The notes under the pieces were generated by a model. The model saw only the letters and a list, made by a program, of their open reading frames with translations, did no database searches and was not told the DNA's origin. This document shows positions 1 to 8,793 of a DNA stretch of 44,099 nt, piece by piece (position 1 is the stretch's first letter; each line of letters opens with the position of its first letter). Location: positions 1 to 44,099 of the forward strand of contig JAJOHG010000215.1 in assembly GCA_021029095.1 (NCBI GenBank), read 5' to 3'. Origin of the DNA: Phellopilus nigrolimitatus (taxonomy: Eukaryota > Basidiomycota > Agaricomycetes > Hymenochaetales > Hymenochaetaceae). The position numbers and the translations under genes were made by a program.

Positions 1-1995
1 AGGATCGGCGCTGTTGTCCACAAGATCTGGAATAACACGGAATTGACCCGATATTTGACGAGCCATTTGAGTTCCTTCGCACGTGCCTCGAGCGCACGCG
101 CAATCCAGCGGTCCTCCCACGCGAAGAACTTGATGAATTGACCTACACAAAATCGGCTGGTGAGTATCATTGAGAGCAGAAGTAAATGATCGCAAGATAG
201 AGAAAAGAGTGTACGTACAGCGCCGATAAGCTCGTTGAGCACGCCATGCGTTTGTCGCGCGAGGCGAGGACGCCCTTCTGGATGCGAATTGCGCGCTTCG
301 CGATGAAGCTGTTAAGAGGCCATCCGGCGAAGAGCACCAAGAAGCCAGCAAAGGCGGACCAGCCGAGCAGCTGGTAAAGAAAATATACACGCGATGACGA
401 TTTCTGCAAGCAGCTTAGAAACGAAACCAAAGGATACACAAATGAATTTACCGAAAGGAGCGCCGTAGATGAAATACATCCCGGAGACGAGCATGGAAAT
501 CTTCATAAAGAATCGCAAATGAGCAAGAAAAGTGCCAAAGGACGAGAATGATCGTACTCGATTCGCGTCACCAGCCATCAAATTGACGATCTTGCCCACG
601 TCTGCGCCTGCTTTCGGATCATCCGCCTTCTCCTTCCTCTCCTTCTCCTTCTTCTCCGCCTTCTTGTCGCGTTTCCGCCCTTGGTTTTATTCCTTCATCT
701 GCGTCGAGCTTCGCATCTTTCGCATCCGTGTTCACAACACGGAGAAATCCCTGCGCTTGAGCGCCTTGTCGTAGATCGCGCTCATAAGTTTGCGAGCGGA
801 TTCGTACGGCCGCGCGACGCCCGAACCAGAGATGTTGCACGTCGGCTTCAGCCTTGAGTACTTGTGCGCCGAACATAAGCGCGGCGAAAAGATACGCCCG
901 CGTGTGCGCAGCAGGGGAGCCAGTGTCGATCGCGTCGATGATGCGCCTAAAAATGAGTTGAGCTGCTATGCAAGTGACAAGAGAGACAAAAGAGAAGGAA
1001 AACACACTTGAGGAAGTATGGCCCAGAGTAGTTGAAGAGAACGGAGACGAAGGTCAAGACAAAGTCGAGACTGCATCAAAATATATTCAGAATGTATATC
1101 CAAATAATCTAGGCCCAAAACGTACATGATATCGAGTGAATTGGCGGCCCATATCTTCCACATCAGCGACGACTGCTTGAGGTCGGCGAACTTGCGGAAG
1201 ACGGGGCGAGCCTGCATAGTAATGCTAAGATTCCAAACATCATCCTCGTTCAGCGTCGTGCGGGTGCCGCGCGTGATAAGCGGCTGGATCCAATTGAAAC
1301 TCGTCCAGCCCCACAAAGACGTGTAGTCTTCCGGCGTGATATGAAGGCCGATGTCGTCTTTGGCTACGCGCGAACTCGGCGCGGCGAGCGGTCGGCTGAA
1401 GACAACAATAAGGAGGACGGACGCGGCAATAAGGTTGAGGGCGTATGCGGCGACTATGAGTCGTGAGGGAAGAGCATCGCCATAGACATGGTGGTCGAAG
1501 AATACGCCGCCCAGCAGCAGGACAAGCGCCGACGAACTGGACGATGAAAAGCGCGAAGAGGTCGTAAGGAGGTGTTGTCACAGGCTTGACGAGCGGTTTA
1601 ACGGCGGCGTAGAGCCAAGTTAATGAGAGAATGATCGCGCAGAGGCCTTGCTGGACATTTCCGTCATCGATGGCAAGAATGTACGCGCCTGCCACAATCC
1701 AGGCGGCGGTCGAGAGCAGCGCGGTTATCGAGAGCACGAGCGTGAACCACAATGGTGGCTTCTCCTTGCTGTCAATGTCCTCGCCAGTTGGATCCTCATC
1801 CGCATCTAGGGCCTGCGCCTCTTTCAGTGTCAAGAATGAGCGAAACGGCGCCCAAAGACTTTTGAGAAACGCCGGGAAGGGGATGCTAGCGACGAGGTAC
1901 GCGGCGACAAGCATGGCGGGGACGAATGCGCTCCATGTTGCCCGAACGCAAGGATCTGTCGAGTCGAGCGGGCTCGACGACGGACAAAGGACCAT
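1..1995 (-). pseudogene. ABCC (MRP-type) ABC transporter, broken, 5' part only
   Basis: N-terminal half of a fungal ABCC multidrug-resistance-type transporter, running off the left edge before any nucleotide-binding domain. Reading from 1995 down: a TMD0-like membrane region, then WGWTSFNWIQPL, DAIDTGS, LWFGRRAAVRIRS, a Lys/Glu-rich linker, GKIVNLMAGDANR, LLGWSAFAGFLVLFAGWPL and the hallmark IKFFAWEDRW at about 141-100. Introns with GT..AG ends separate several blocks. The blocks fall in different frames: I count about six single-base shifts, near 1530 (after QFVGA), 788 (CAAA), 750 (TCCG), 695-680, 375 (TTTT) and 258. The reading upstream of the ATG at 1995 stays open without an earlier ATG, so the original start may also be lost. 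Family membership is secure; inactivation is inferred from the shifts, some of which are in homopolymers. Confidence 0.82.
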
Positions 1996-2014
1996 CGTCG
2001 CTGGGTCTAAGTAA

Positions 2015-3396
2015 CTGTCGTGGATGTGTGCAGCGTCGAAGATGTCAGCGCCGTGAGAGGGAAAGAAAGGCGCTACGCGCGGAACGATGGTAAACGATGG
2101 CGAATAAATGCTTATGAATACCTAAATTTAGCCCGTCGGCATCTTCCGCGCGGCACCGGCATTTCTGTTTCTTGCTAGATAAGGGTATACTCTAATATTC
2201 GAAACATAGAGAGTTTCCACATTCGAGTACATCCGCGCAGTGCACCGTGCGCGCCCGTAAACGAACGTTCTAATGAACTAGTTGCACAGGAAGGTGCGCA
2301 CTCTCCTTGTCATTTGTACACGCCACGTGAATAATTGAAATTCGAGGCGCATAAGGAGAATCGCGCAGCTGTGTCGTAGGCAAGTAAGAAGACAGGCGGG
2401 GAGGGAAAATGAAGGGTGGCGCTTGGACGGAGATGATGTAGAACAACGGCGCCCATGTCAACTACGCGTTCGGCAAATTAGAGGCCTACCGCCTATCAGC
2501 ACCCATTTTTACAAATATGAAATTTGGTTTGATCGGAAGAATCAGTATTAGGTATATCCCCCGGATGTATTCGACCTGACTTCGTCTTCCCGGCTTTGTC
2601 CCTCTGGACTTCCAACCATGTCTAACCGAGGTGTGTGAAACCCATAAGCGCCAAGCGACGGGTATTACTCGAAATTGTCGACCCGGCGACATCTCCTCAG
2701 CCACATCCACATGTCTGACATAGTCGCTCAGGCTGATGCGCGCCTTTAGTACAGTCTTCTCAAACAAGTCATACTACGTCCTAAACCGTCTGCATTAGCT
2801 CTTACTTCTCTATCGCCATACATGCGCCCAATTGCTTCCCTGTACCTGCGGTCATTGTTACTATCTACCGCGGAGATGACGATCGTCGAGCGGGATATGC
2901 TCGCTGACCATTCCGGATCAAATTGGTTTTCCCCTCCAAACAGCATCCTTGCCTCGACGAGGTGACGATCCTCCTAACGAGTTCGGACACTATGTGACCG
3001 AGAACCCTGTTCGTAGCAAAGTGCTTGCTATCTACTCGAAGTCGTCGCGAATGGAAGGATCAAGCTCAAATGAACGTAAATCAGCCGCAGACACGCAGAA
3101 AGAGTATCTTGTCCCCAAGTTAGCTTCGGCGCAAACCCCCATTCTTATTTCCCGTTTACTTTTGATGCCGAAATTCCTCAGAGGACTGCTGCATCGAGGC
3201 GAAAATGAAAACGATGTCCTCTTCTGCTGGTAACCTAGCGTGGACGTGTTGATGTAGCATATAGATACCTAACTGCACTCGTTCAGCTTCATTTGCCTTG
3301 TTTGGTCTCATAGCCAGACCCCCCAAAAATCACTTAGCGAGATGACTTTGTTCATGAAATTTTATAATATCTGTTAATCAGTGCATGTATAGTAGA
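2015..3396. other. Intergenic, no assignable gene
   Basis: Only short open frames lie between the ABCC relic and the first F-box duplication. Two on the minus strand (2946-2746 and 2767-2486) could be exons of a small unknown gene, since a GTAAGA donor lies near 2797 at the end of the first, but the junction does not give a clear continuous frame. I assign no function. Confidence 0.4.
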
Positions 3397-4478
3397 TGGA
3401 ACTATAAGATCAAGATCACTACAAGACATGCTCTTTCTTGGCGGGCGCACACGTATGCTCCTGCCTCGGCGCTGTACAGTTTTTAATTAACGTCTCTAAC
3501 ATGCAGATTATGTTCGCGAAGCCTAGCGTAAACCCCCAGGATAACTTATCATGATGGCTATCTGCATGATCTTCGTACAGAATCAAAGCATATTTAGCAA
3601 GGTATAAACCAACCGATAACAAAATGAACTTACTATCCTCGCTTAAAATATCTGGCGAAGGCGTTACGGAAGCCCACGCACAGTCCGGACAGCAGCGAAA
3701 CACGATGTTGCGACTATTTTCATCTTTGTTTGGACCACAGTGTCGCCGAAAGTCTTGGACTGCCTGCGCATATTCATTGGCGAACTGGTTTTTATGAGCA
3801 TTCCACAAGCCTTTGTCATGGTCCTCATCGTGGCTCTTTATATGGCAAAAGAGAATAAGCTTCAACTGCGCTTTTGTACTGGCCGACCGCTGTACAAACG
3901 CGCGTACCGCGGCTGACGGCTGTGCATCAGAAACCGCCAGCCAGAGTAGGGGCGTGCCGAGAGAAATGGCGCGGAAGCGTCGAGAGACATGCGAGAGTCT
4001 GACGGCGAGAGAAAGTGATACAAGCGTGGGTTCTCCCAAGGTATCTGAAGAGAGTTGGTATGTAGTTTCGAATATGAGAGAGAGGACCTCGTTGGGGAGC
4101 GTGCTGATATGGTCCACACGCGTCTTCTCTGGGGCGACGCGCACTTTCTTCTGGTTTCTCTTCTGTTTCTTCGGGTGATGATATGCGATATCATGCTGCT
4201 GTTCTTCTTCAAGTCGCAGCCTTTTTCTCCTTCGAGTTTCAACAGGCATGTCTGAGCCACGCGAATGATCGGAATGCATTGTCTCAGCAACAAGTATTCA
4301 GCGAAATAATGATATTTTCTTACCTGTCGCCCACTATTGTGTTCCTTATTATGGTTGATTCCAGTGATACCAGAAGCGAAAGCTAAGTTGCAGGTTGCTG
4401 GTTGCAGTTGAAGGTTGATCGGCCACAAATCCGCGGTTGTGGTTGCTTAAAACGGCTTGATTAGTCAGCTTGGTCCGA
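3397..4478. repeat. Segmental duplication, copy 1 (F-box gene)
   Basis: Direct repeat of about 1.07 kb shared with 7724-8793. It begins at ATGGAACTATAAGATCAAGA and ends at GATTAGTCAGCTTGG; the sequences on both outer sides are unrelated. It contains the whole F-box gene plus its 5' leader. No terminal inverted repeats or target-site duplications were seen, so it looks like a segmental rather than a transposon-mediated copy. Confidence 0.85.
3419..4249 (-). CDS. F-box protein, paralogue 1
   Basis: Predicted 276-aa F-box protein, probably a substrate adaptor of an SCF ubiquitin ligase. Residues 1-45 are very basic (RRRKRLR, PKKQKRNQKK), suggesting nuclear targeting. The F-box-like motif starts at about residue 48 (HISTLPNEVLSLIFE) and continues through LSHVSRRFRAISLGTPLLW. 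The C-terminal half carries CCPDC and further Cys/His residues (NCTAPRQEHTC) that could bind metal. I prefer the ATG at 4249 over the in-frame ATG at 4279 because a consensus intron (GTAAG at 4323, CAG ending at 4252) in the 5' leader removes the upstream ATG. A near-copy lies 4.3 kb away. The C-terminal domain matches no family I recognise, so the target is unknown. Confidence 0.82.
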   Translation of the reverse strand: MPVETRRRKRLRLEEEQQHDIAYHHPKKQKRNQKKVRVAPEKTRVDHISTLPNEVLSLIFETTYQLSSDTLGEPTLVSLSLAVRLSHVSRRFRAISLGTPLLWLAVSDAQPSAAVRAFVQRSASTKAQLKLILFCHIKSHDEDHDKGLWNAHKNQFANEYAQAVQDFRRHCGPNKDENSRNIVFRCCPDCAWASVTPSPDILSEDSKFILLSVGLYLAKYALILYEDHADSHHDKLSWGFTLGFANIICMLETLIKNCTAPRQEHTCAPAKKEHVL

Positions 4479-4489
4479 AGGAATAACAA

Positions 4490-4800
4490 AGAAACAGTAA
4501 ATGATAATCATCGCCACGAAACGACGCAGAAGCATTGAGAGATGTGCGAAATTTTGATTGGCAAGAGCGAAGGACACAGGCATAAGGTCTCCCAGGTCTT
4601 CTGAGGAGAGGCTTTATGCGCTTCTGAATAAAAAAGATAGGATTTCGTTGAGGAGCGTGCTGATGCAGTCTACAATGTGTAGCTTTCAGGGAAGTAGCGT
4701 ATGCATATGCCACCTTTCCGCGTTTCTTCTGTATTTGGATACTAGCGTACGATTCCCCTTCTTCAAGTCGCCATTATATGCACTACCGAGTCTTTACAAA
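4490..4800 (-). pseudogene. Decayed third F-box fragment
   Basis: Reading the minus strand from about 4770 to 4500 gives a degraded match to the N-terminal region of the neighbouring F-box genes. A basic leader resembling RLEEGESYASIQIQKKRGK is followed by ISTLLNEILSFLF (compare ISTLPNEVLSLIF), an internal stop codon, then LSSEDLGDLMPVSFAL and LSMLLRRF (compare LSHVSRRF). The C-terminal half is missing. The fragment is directly 5' of paralogue 1 in the same orientation, so the cluster once held at least three tandem members. Similarity is clear over about 75 residues, with one obvious stop. Confidence 0.75.
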
Positions 4801-5644
4801 CATTATTGGTCGGATATATTTGCCCCGAAGGTTATTTTTTCTTTAAGATAGCAAATATTTTGCGTATTTGTTTCTCGGAATCTTTATATATATGAGAATT
4901 AGTTGAAAACGACGACGAACTCTGAAGTTCACCTTATGCAGGAATAAGACGAAAACTACGGCTGATTATGACATATGACATCATGGAACTTGAAATAAGC
5001 GATAAATCCAGTGCCTATTCGGGAGGTTAGATAAGCGTGAGTGACTCACTCTCTTATATATATTTGGCAAATGTTTGTTCTTTAGTAGTATTTATAAAAA
5101 ACACAGTGAACGGTACAATATCATAAATCACCTTTGTTTCTCGAGACTTACGTATTTCACACGGCTTCCATATTTGAGGTGCGGTTACGTACGTACGAAT
5201 TGACAAAGCAAGCTGAATCAAATTTGTTTCCGGATTTGTACTGATAGATTGATGGCCGCATGTCCCCATGTCGGCGATCGACTTACTAAAGATCAGGAAA
5301 CGTCTCTCATTTGCGAGTTCGCAAGCCGGAATCCATTTATATACCGAGTAGAACATGACAGATCGGCGGCACCATATATTCCTGGAATAGGCATCGTTTC
5401 AAGTGCTCATGTTGGACGTGAGAGCTCCGCACATACTCTGGAATGCGAGCGAGTACAACTCGCTAAAGTTCCAGACACGGAATTCGAGCGACATCTGGAC
5501 TATAAGTCACCAGGAACACGGTTGGTCTCCAGCTCCCTTAGTCTTCCATGGGCGTTCTGGCAGTGCCAGAAAAACCTTCTTGCAGGGAAACATAATGTTC
5601 GCATCATAATCATATACACACCGTCCATTGCCGACTTCTCCAAC
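4801..5644. other. AT-rich intergenic, no assignable gene
   Basis: Short open frames on both strands (for example 5249-5719 plus and 5356-5054 minus) show no recognisable motif. The right end grades into the divergent sequence next to the inverted repeat. Nothing here is supported as a gene. Confidence 0.35.
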
Positions 5645-5827
5645 CTTGCAATAGGGGAGCTCAAAGTTAAAATTGAGATTTACAACTCTCAAGCTCCTGC
5701 CTATTGCAGCGCATCTTAACTCGTCGCGGCACACCGGCATCAAAGCTCGCGTAGCTGGCATCAGCTTGGTCAACGAGCAGTGGTAGCCGCCGGAACATTT
5801 TTCAGATGTCCTAGGGTTACAATCCAA
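5507..5827 (-). CDS. Unassigned exons, divergent partner of the 6.1-kb gene
   Basis: A minus-strand open frame whose central part (CRDELRCAAIGRSLRV) matches CRDLLRCAVIGRSLRV on the plus strand at about 6112-6160. As in the plus copy, this block is followed by GTAAATCTC (donor at 5683) and a short intron ending in AG (5645), after which the frame can continue (VGEVGNGRCVYDYD). The unspliced frame also stays open. The start (an ATG at about 5760 or 5827) and 3' end are uncertain. No family is recognised. It may be a gene, the 5' part of a broken gene, or one arm of a non-coding inverted repeat. Confidence 0.35.
   Translation of the reverse strand: MDCNPRTSEKCSGGYHCSLTKLMPATRALMPVCRDELRCAAIGRSLRVVNLNFNFELPYCKVGEVGNGRCVYDYDANIMFPCKKVFLALPERPWKTKGAGDQPCSW
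5651..5820. repeat. Inverted repeat, left arm
   Basis: Reverse-complement partner of about 6023-6193, with a spacer of about 200 bp. The outer ~60 bp (5651-5713 against 6192-6130) are nearly identical and include a whole candidate 38-39-nt intron. The inner part, down to TAACCCTAG, is only loosely conserved. The arms could form a long hairpin in one strand or one transcript. Confidence 0.85.
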
Positions 5828-6022
5828 ATCTGTTAAATGAGTGTCAAATCGATTTTTTCATTGCTATCTGTCCTTTTTTGCATAGCACTATCACACATTA
5901 GTATTTTTCGGATATTTCAGCCCAAATTGTGGTCAAAGTCTGCAGAAAAGGGTTTAAACACATGTACCAACTTGTTACCCGATAACAAAATCATAATACG
6001 TACGGCTCAGAAAACGTATTTC

Positions 6023-6193
6023 TAACCCTAGTCTACCTGAAAAGATTGCCGGCGGTTGCGTTTACATGCTGACAGGACTGTGATCCTGCTGATGAGATCG
6101 TGGAAGCCGGCGTGCCGCGATTTGTTGAGATGCGCTGTAATAGGCAGGAGCTTGAGAGTTGTAAATCTCAATTTTAACTTTGAGCTCCCCTAA
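6023..6193. repeat. Inverted repeat, right arm
   Basis: Right arm of the inverted repeat with 5651-5820. Here the arm forms the candidate first exon and first intron of the plus-strand gene that follows. The spacer between the arms (5821-6022) is AT-rich; if both arms are transcribed outward it would act as a shared divergent promoter. Confidence 0.85.
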
Positions 6194-7227
6194 TCAAGGA
6201 GCTTGATGAACGCGGTAGCCGGATGCAAAAAAACCTCAATAAATTGGAAAAACTGAAAAATTTCACGAAGTGCTCCCACGAAGTCCTTGTGAATACCTTC
6301 ATCCCGGAATCAGCCATTCGGGCCATGCCGCTATGGACGGACGTGGCACCACATATTCCTTCTTTTTTCTGCCGCGAGCCTTCTGCTGAACAGATACGGC
6401 ATGTCTTTGAGGCCCGTTCCACGTTTGGAGACTGGCGCAACCTTGTTCATGAACGATTCAAAGAGTTGCTCTCCAGGGCGGAATTTAAACTCGGAGCACT
6501 CGAAGAAACTGCGGAGTTCGCCATCATGCTCTTGCCACATCCTCCTTTAGATATAGTGCAATCCATCAGTGCTCGCCCCCTGGATCAACTTTCGTCCTCG
6601 ATTCTAGACATGTCGATGGTTGCCTGGAATTTATTCTCCTGGCCTATGCAACACACTACGTCCCGGAACATAGCTCCCTCACTCCCTGCATGTGATCCCT
6701 CACTTCCAAACAAACAGCTCGACATTATCATAGAAAAACTCAAGTATTTCGCACGTAAGGCGAACTCGACAGGAACGTAAGTATCGCTTTCTTGTATGTC
6801 AAGTTTACTCGTATTTATAAAAGGCTGTCGGACTTTAGAGCTCAAAAGGGGTCAAAATGTCTCGTTATCCCGGCTAATGCGTCACAAGCTTACAATGTGG
6901 ATAAAGAACTGGTGAATAATTCAACAAATATGCTCTGCTTTAGTAAGTAATAGAAAATGTATATATGCCTTCTCATCTTTGACCGACAATCTCAGGCAAC
7001 TCGGAGGAGGACTCCGGACAACGACCATAATGGATGGAAGGGTATGTGTTGCTAGCTAGTCATTGCTGGTGAGGTCATAGCACACATGCGAGCGTGTCAT
7101 TCCTTTTAAAATATTTCAGATAGGATGGTGCTCATTTAACAAGGTATATAAGTATGCCAATTTTGATTTAAAAAAGACAATTCGTGACGGCGAAGACGCT
7201 ATGTCCCCAAACATCCATCTGGAGTGA
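6088..7227 (+). CDS. Unassigned spliced gene, probably frameshifted once
   Basis: A five-exon model: first exon to 6160 (ATG at about 6088-6091), 6199-6776, 6839-6942, 6996-7041 and 7120-7227. Each junction has GT..AG ends and donors such as GTAAAT, GTAAGT, GTAAGT and GTATGT. The second exon is a long open stretch of about 190 residues (for example RAMPLWTDVAPHIPSFF and FGDWRNLVHERFKELL). The last two exons read LGGGLRTTTIMDGR and then IGWCSFNKVYKYANFDLKK to a stop. The join between exons three and four is out of frame by one base, so the gene is either damaged or my junction is wrong. I recognise no domain. Length would be about 290 aa. The first exon lies in the inverted repeat. Confidence 0.45.
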
Positions 7228-7723
7228 ACACAATGATTTGTCAGGCAAGTAAACCATGTACATTTTTTACACTTGCACGGGTTTCTGGGGATGACAGCAA
7301 CTTCTGACTCGTGGGAATCTATCGTAGCGCTCGTTTCACCGCAACATTCTTATGATACACTGTGAGGTCCAATCCGCGAGTTCTTAACCAACCTGTCACG
7401 GACGATGAGTTCCAGGTTCAACGGAACAGTAATAGCTTATCCATCGCCCGGCAAAAGAAATCATCTATGGCAATTGTACCGAAGGGTGTCAACTAGCCTG
7501 AAATCGAGCTGTAGGACGTGTTTCTCTGAGACTGTTTCGCGAGCGCGACACGTCCCAGTAACGACGCGGTAAGGGTCATCCGAATGCAAGCTGTGAGTTT
7601 GGTATCATCGGAAGAAATTTCCATATGAGTTCAATATTATGCGTATTTTAGAGCCGTAGACATCTATGAAGGTTCCGCGGACGGGCGCAAAAGAGTGCAT
7701 ATAAATTGATTGAGTAATGAATG
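7228..7723. other. Intergenic, nothing recognised
   Basis: No open frame of note and no recognisable motif between the unassigned gene and the second F-box duplication. Confidence 0.4.
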
Positions 7724-8793
7724 AATGGAACTATAAGATCAAGATTACTGCAAGACATGCTCTTTCTTGGCGGGCGCACACATATGCACCTGCCTCGGCA
7801 CTGTACAGTTTTTGATCAACGACTTTACCATGCAAGTTACGTCTGCGAATCCTAGCGTAAGCCTCCAGAATGTTTCATCAAAATGGTTATCTTCGTACAG
7901 AAACCAAGCAGAGTTAGTGAGGTATAAACCGACCGATAACAAAATGAACTTACAACCCCCGCGTAACCAATCTGGCGACGGTATTACGGAAGCTCGATCA
8001 CAGTCCGGACAGCAGCGAAGTACGATGTTGTAGCCGTGATGACCTTTGTTTGGACCACGGTATCGCCGAAAATCTTCGACTGCCTGTGAATATGCATTGG
8101 CGAACTGGGAATCATGAGCATTCCATAAGTCTGCGTCACGGTCCTCATCGTGGCTCTTTATATGGCAAAAGAGGATAAGCTTCAACTGCGCTCTTGCACT
8201 GGCCGACCGCTGTACAAACGCGCGTACCGCGGCTGACGGCTGTGCATCAGAAACCGCCAGCCAGAGTAGGGGCGTGCCGAGAGAAATGGCACGGAAGCGT
8301 CGAGAGACATGCGAGAGTCTGACGGCAAGAGAAAGTGATACAAGCGTGGGTTCTCCCAAGGTATCTGAAGAGAGTTGGTATGTAGTTTCGAATATGAGAG
8401 AGAGGACCTCGTTGGGGAGCGAGCTGATGTGGTCCACACGCGGCTTCTCTGGGGCGACGCGCACTTTCTTCTGGTTTCTCTTCTGTTTCTTCGGGTGATG
8501 ATATGCGATATCATGCTGCTGTTCTTCTTCAAGTCGCAGCCTTTTTCTCCTTCGAGTTTCAACAGGCATGTCTGAGCCACGCGAATGATCGGAATGCATT
8601 GTCTCAGCAACAAGTTTTCAGCGAAATAATGATATTTTCTTACCTGTCGCCCACTATTGTATTCCTTATGATGGTTGATTCCAGTGATACCAGAAGCGAA
8701 AGCTAAGTTGCAGGTTGCTGTTGCAGTCGAAGGTTGATCGGCCACAAATCCGCGGTTGTGGTTGCTTAAAACGGCTTGATTAGTCAGCTTGGC
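7724..8793. repeat. Segmental duplication, copy 2 (F-box gene)
   Basis: Second copy of the ~1.07-kb direct repeat, same orientation as copy 1. Identity is uneven: the stretch holding the leader, start and F-box (about 8160-8760) differs from copy 1 at only about a dozen positions, whereas the part encoding the C-terminal half (7745-8155) has many substitutions and small indels. Confidence 0.85.
7745..8569 (-). CDS. F-box protein, paralogue 2
   Basis: Predicted 274-aa F-box protein, closely related to paralogue 1. The basic N-terminus and F-box (HISSLPNEVLSLIFE, then LSHVSRRFRAISLGTPLLW) are almost unchanged; the C-terminal half differs at many residues. CCPDC and the Cys/His tail (NCTVPRQVHMCAP) are kept, which suggests structural constraint on the cysteines while the rest diversifies. 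As in paralogue 1, a leader intron (donor GTAAG at 8643, acceptor CAG ending at 8572) places the start at 8569. It probably acts as an SCF ubiquitin-ligase adaptor; the substrate is unknown. It ends in one extra Gln before a TAA stop. Confidence 0.82.
   Translation of the reverse strand: MPVETRRRKRLRLEEEQQHDIAYHHPKKQKRNQKKVRVAPEKPRVDHISSLPNEVLSLIFETTYQLSSDTLGEPTLVSLSLAVRLSHVSRRFRAISLGTPLLWLAVSDAQPSAAVRAFVQRSASARAQLKLILFCHIKSHDEDRDADLWNAHDSQFANAYSQAVEDFRRYRGPNKGHHGYNIVLRCCPDCDRASVIPSPDWLRGGCKFILLSVGLYLTNSAWFLYEDNHFDETFWRLTLGFADVTCMVKSLIKNCTVPRQVHMCAPAKKEHVLQ

Noticed and set aside
3397..8793. F-box duplication as a transposon-carried gene
   Set aside because: No terminal repeats, target-site duplication or transposase seen at either boundary.
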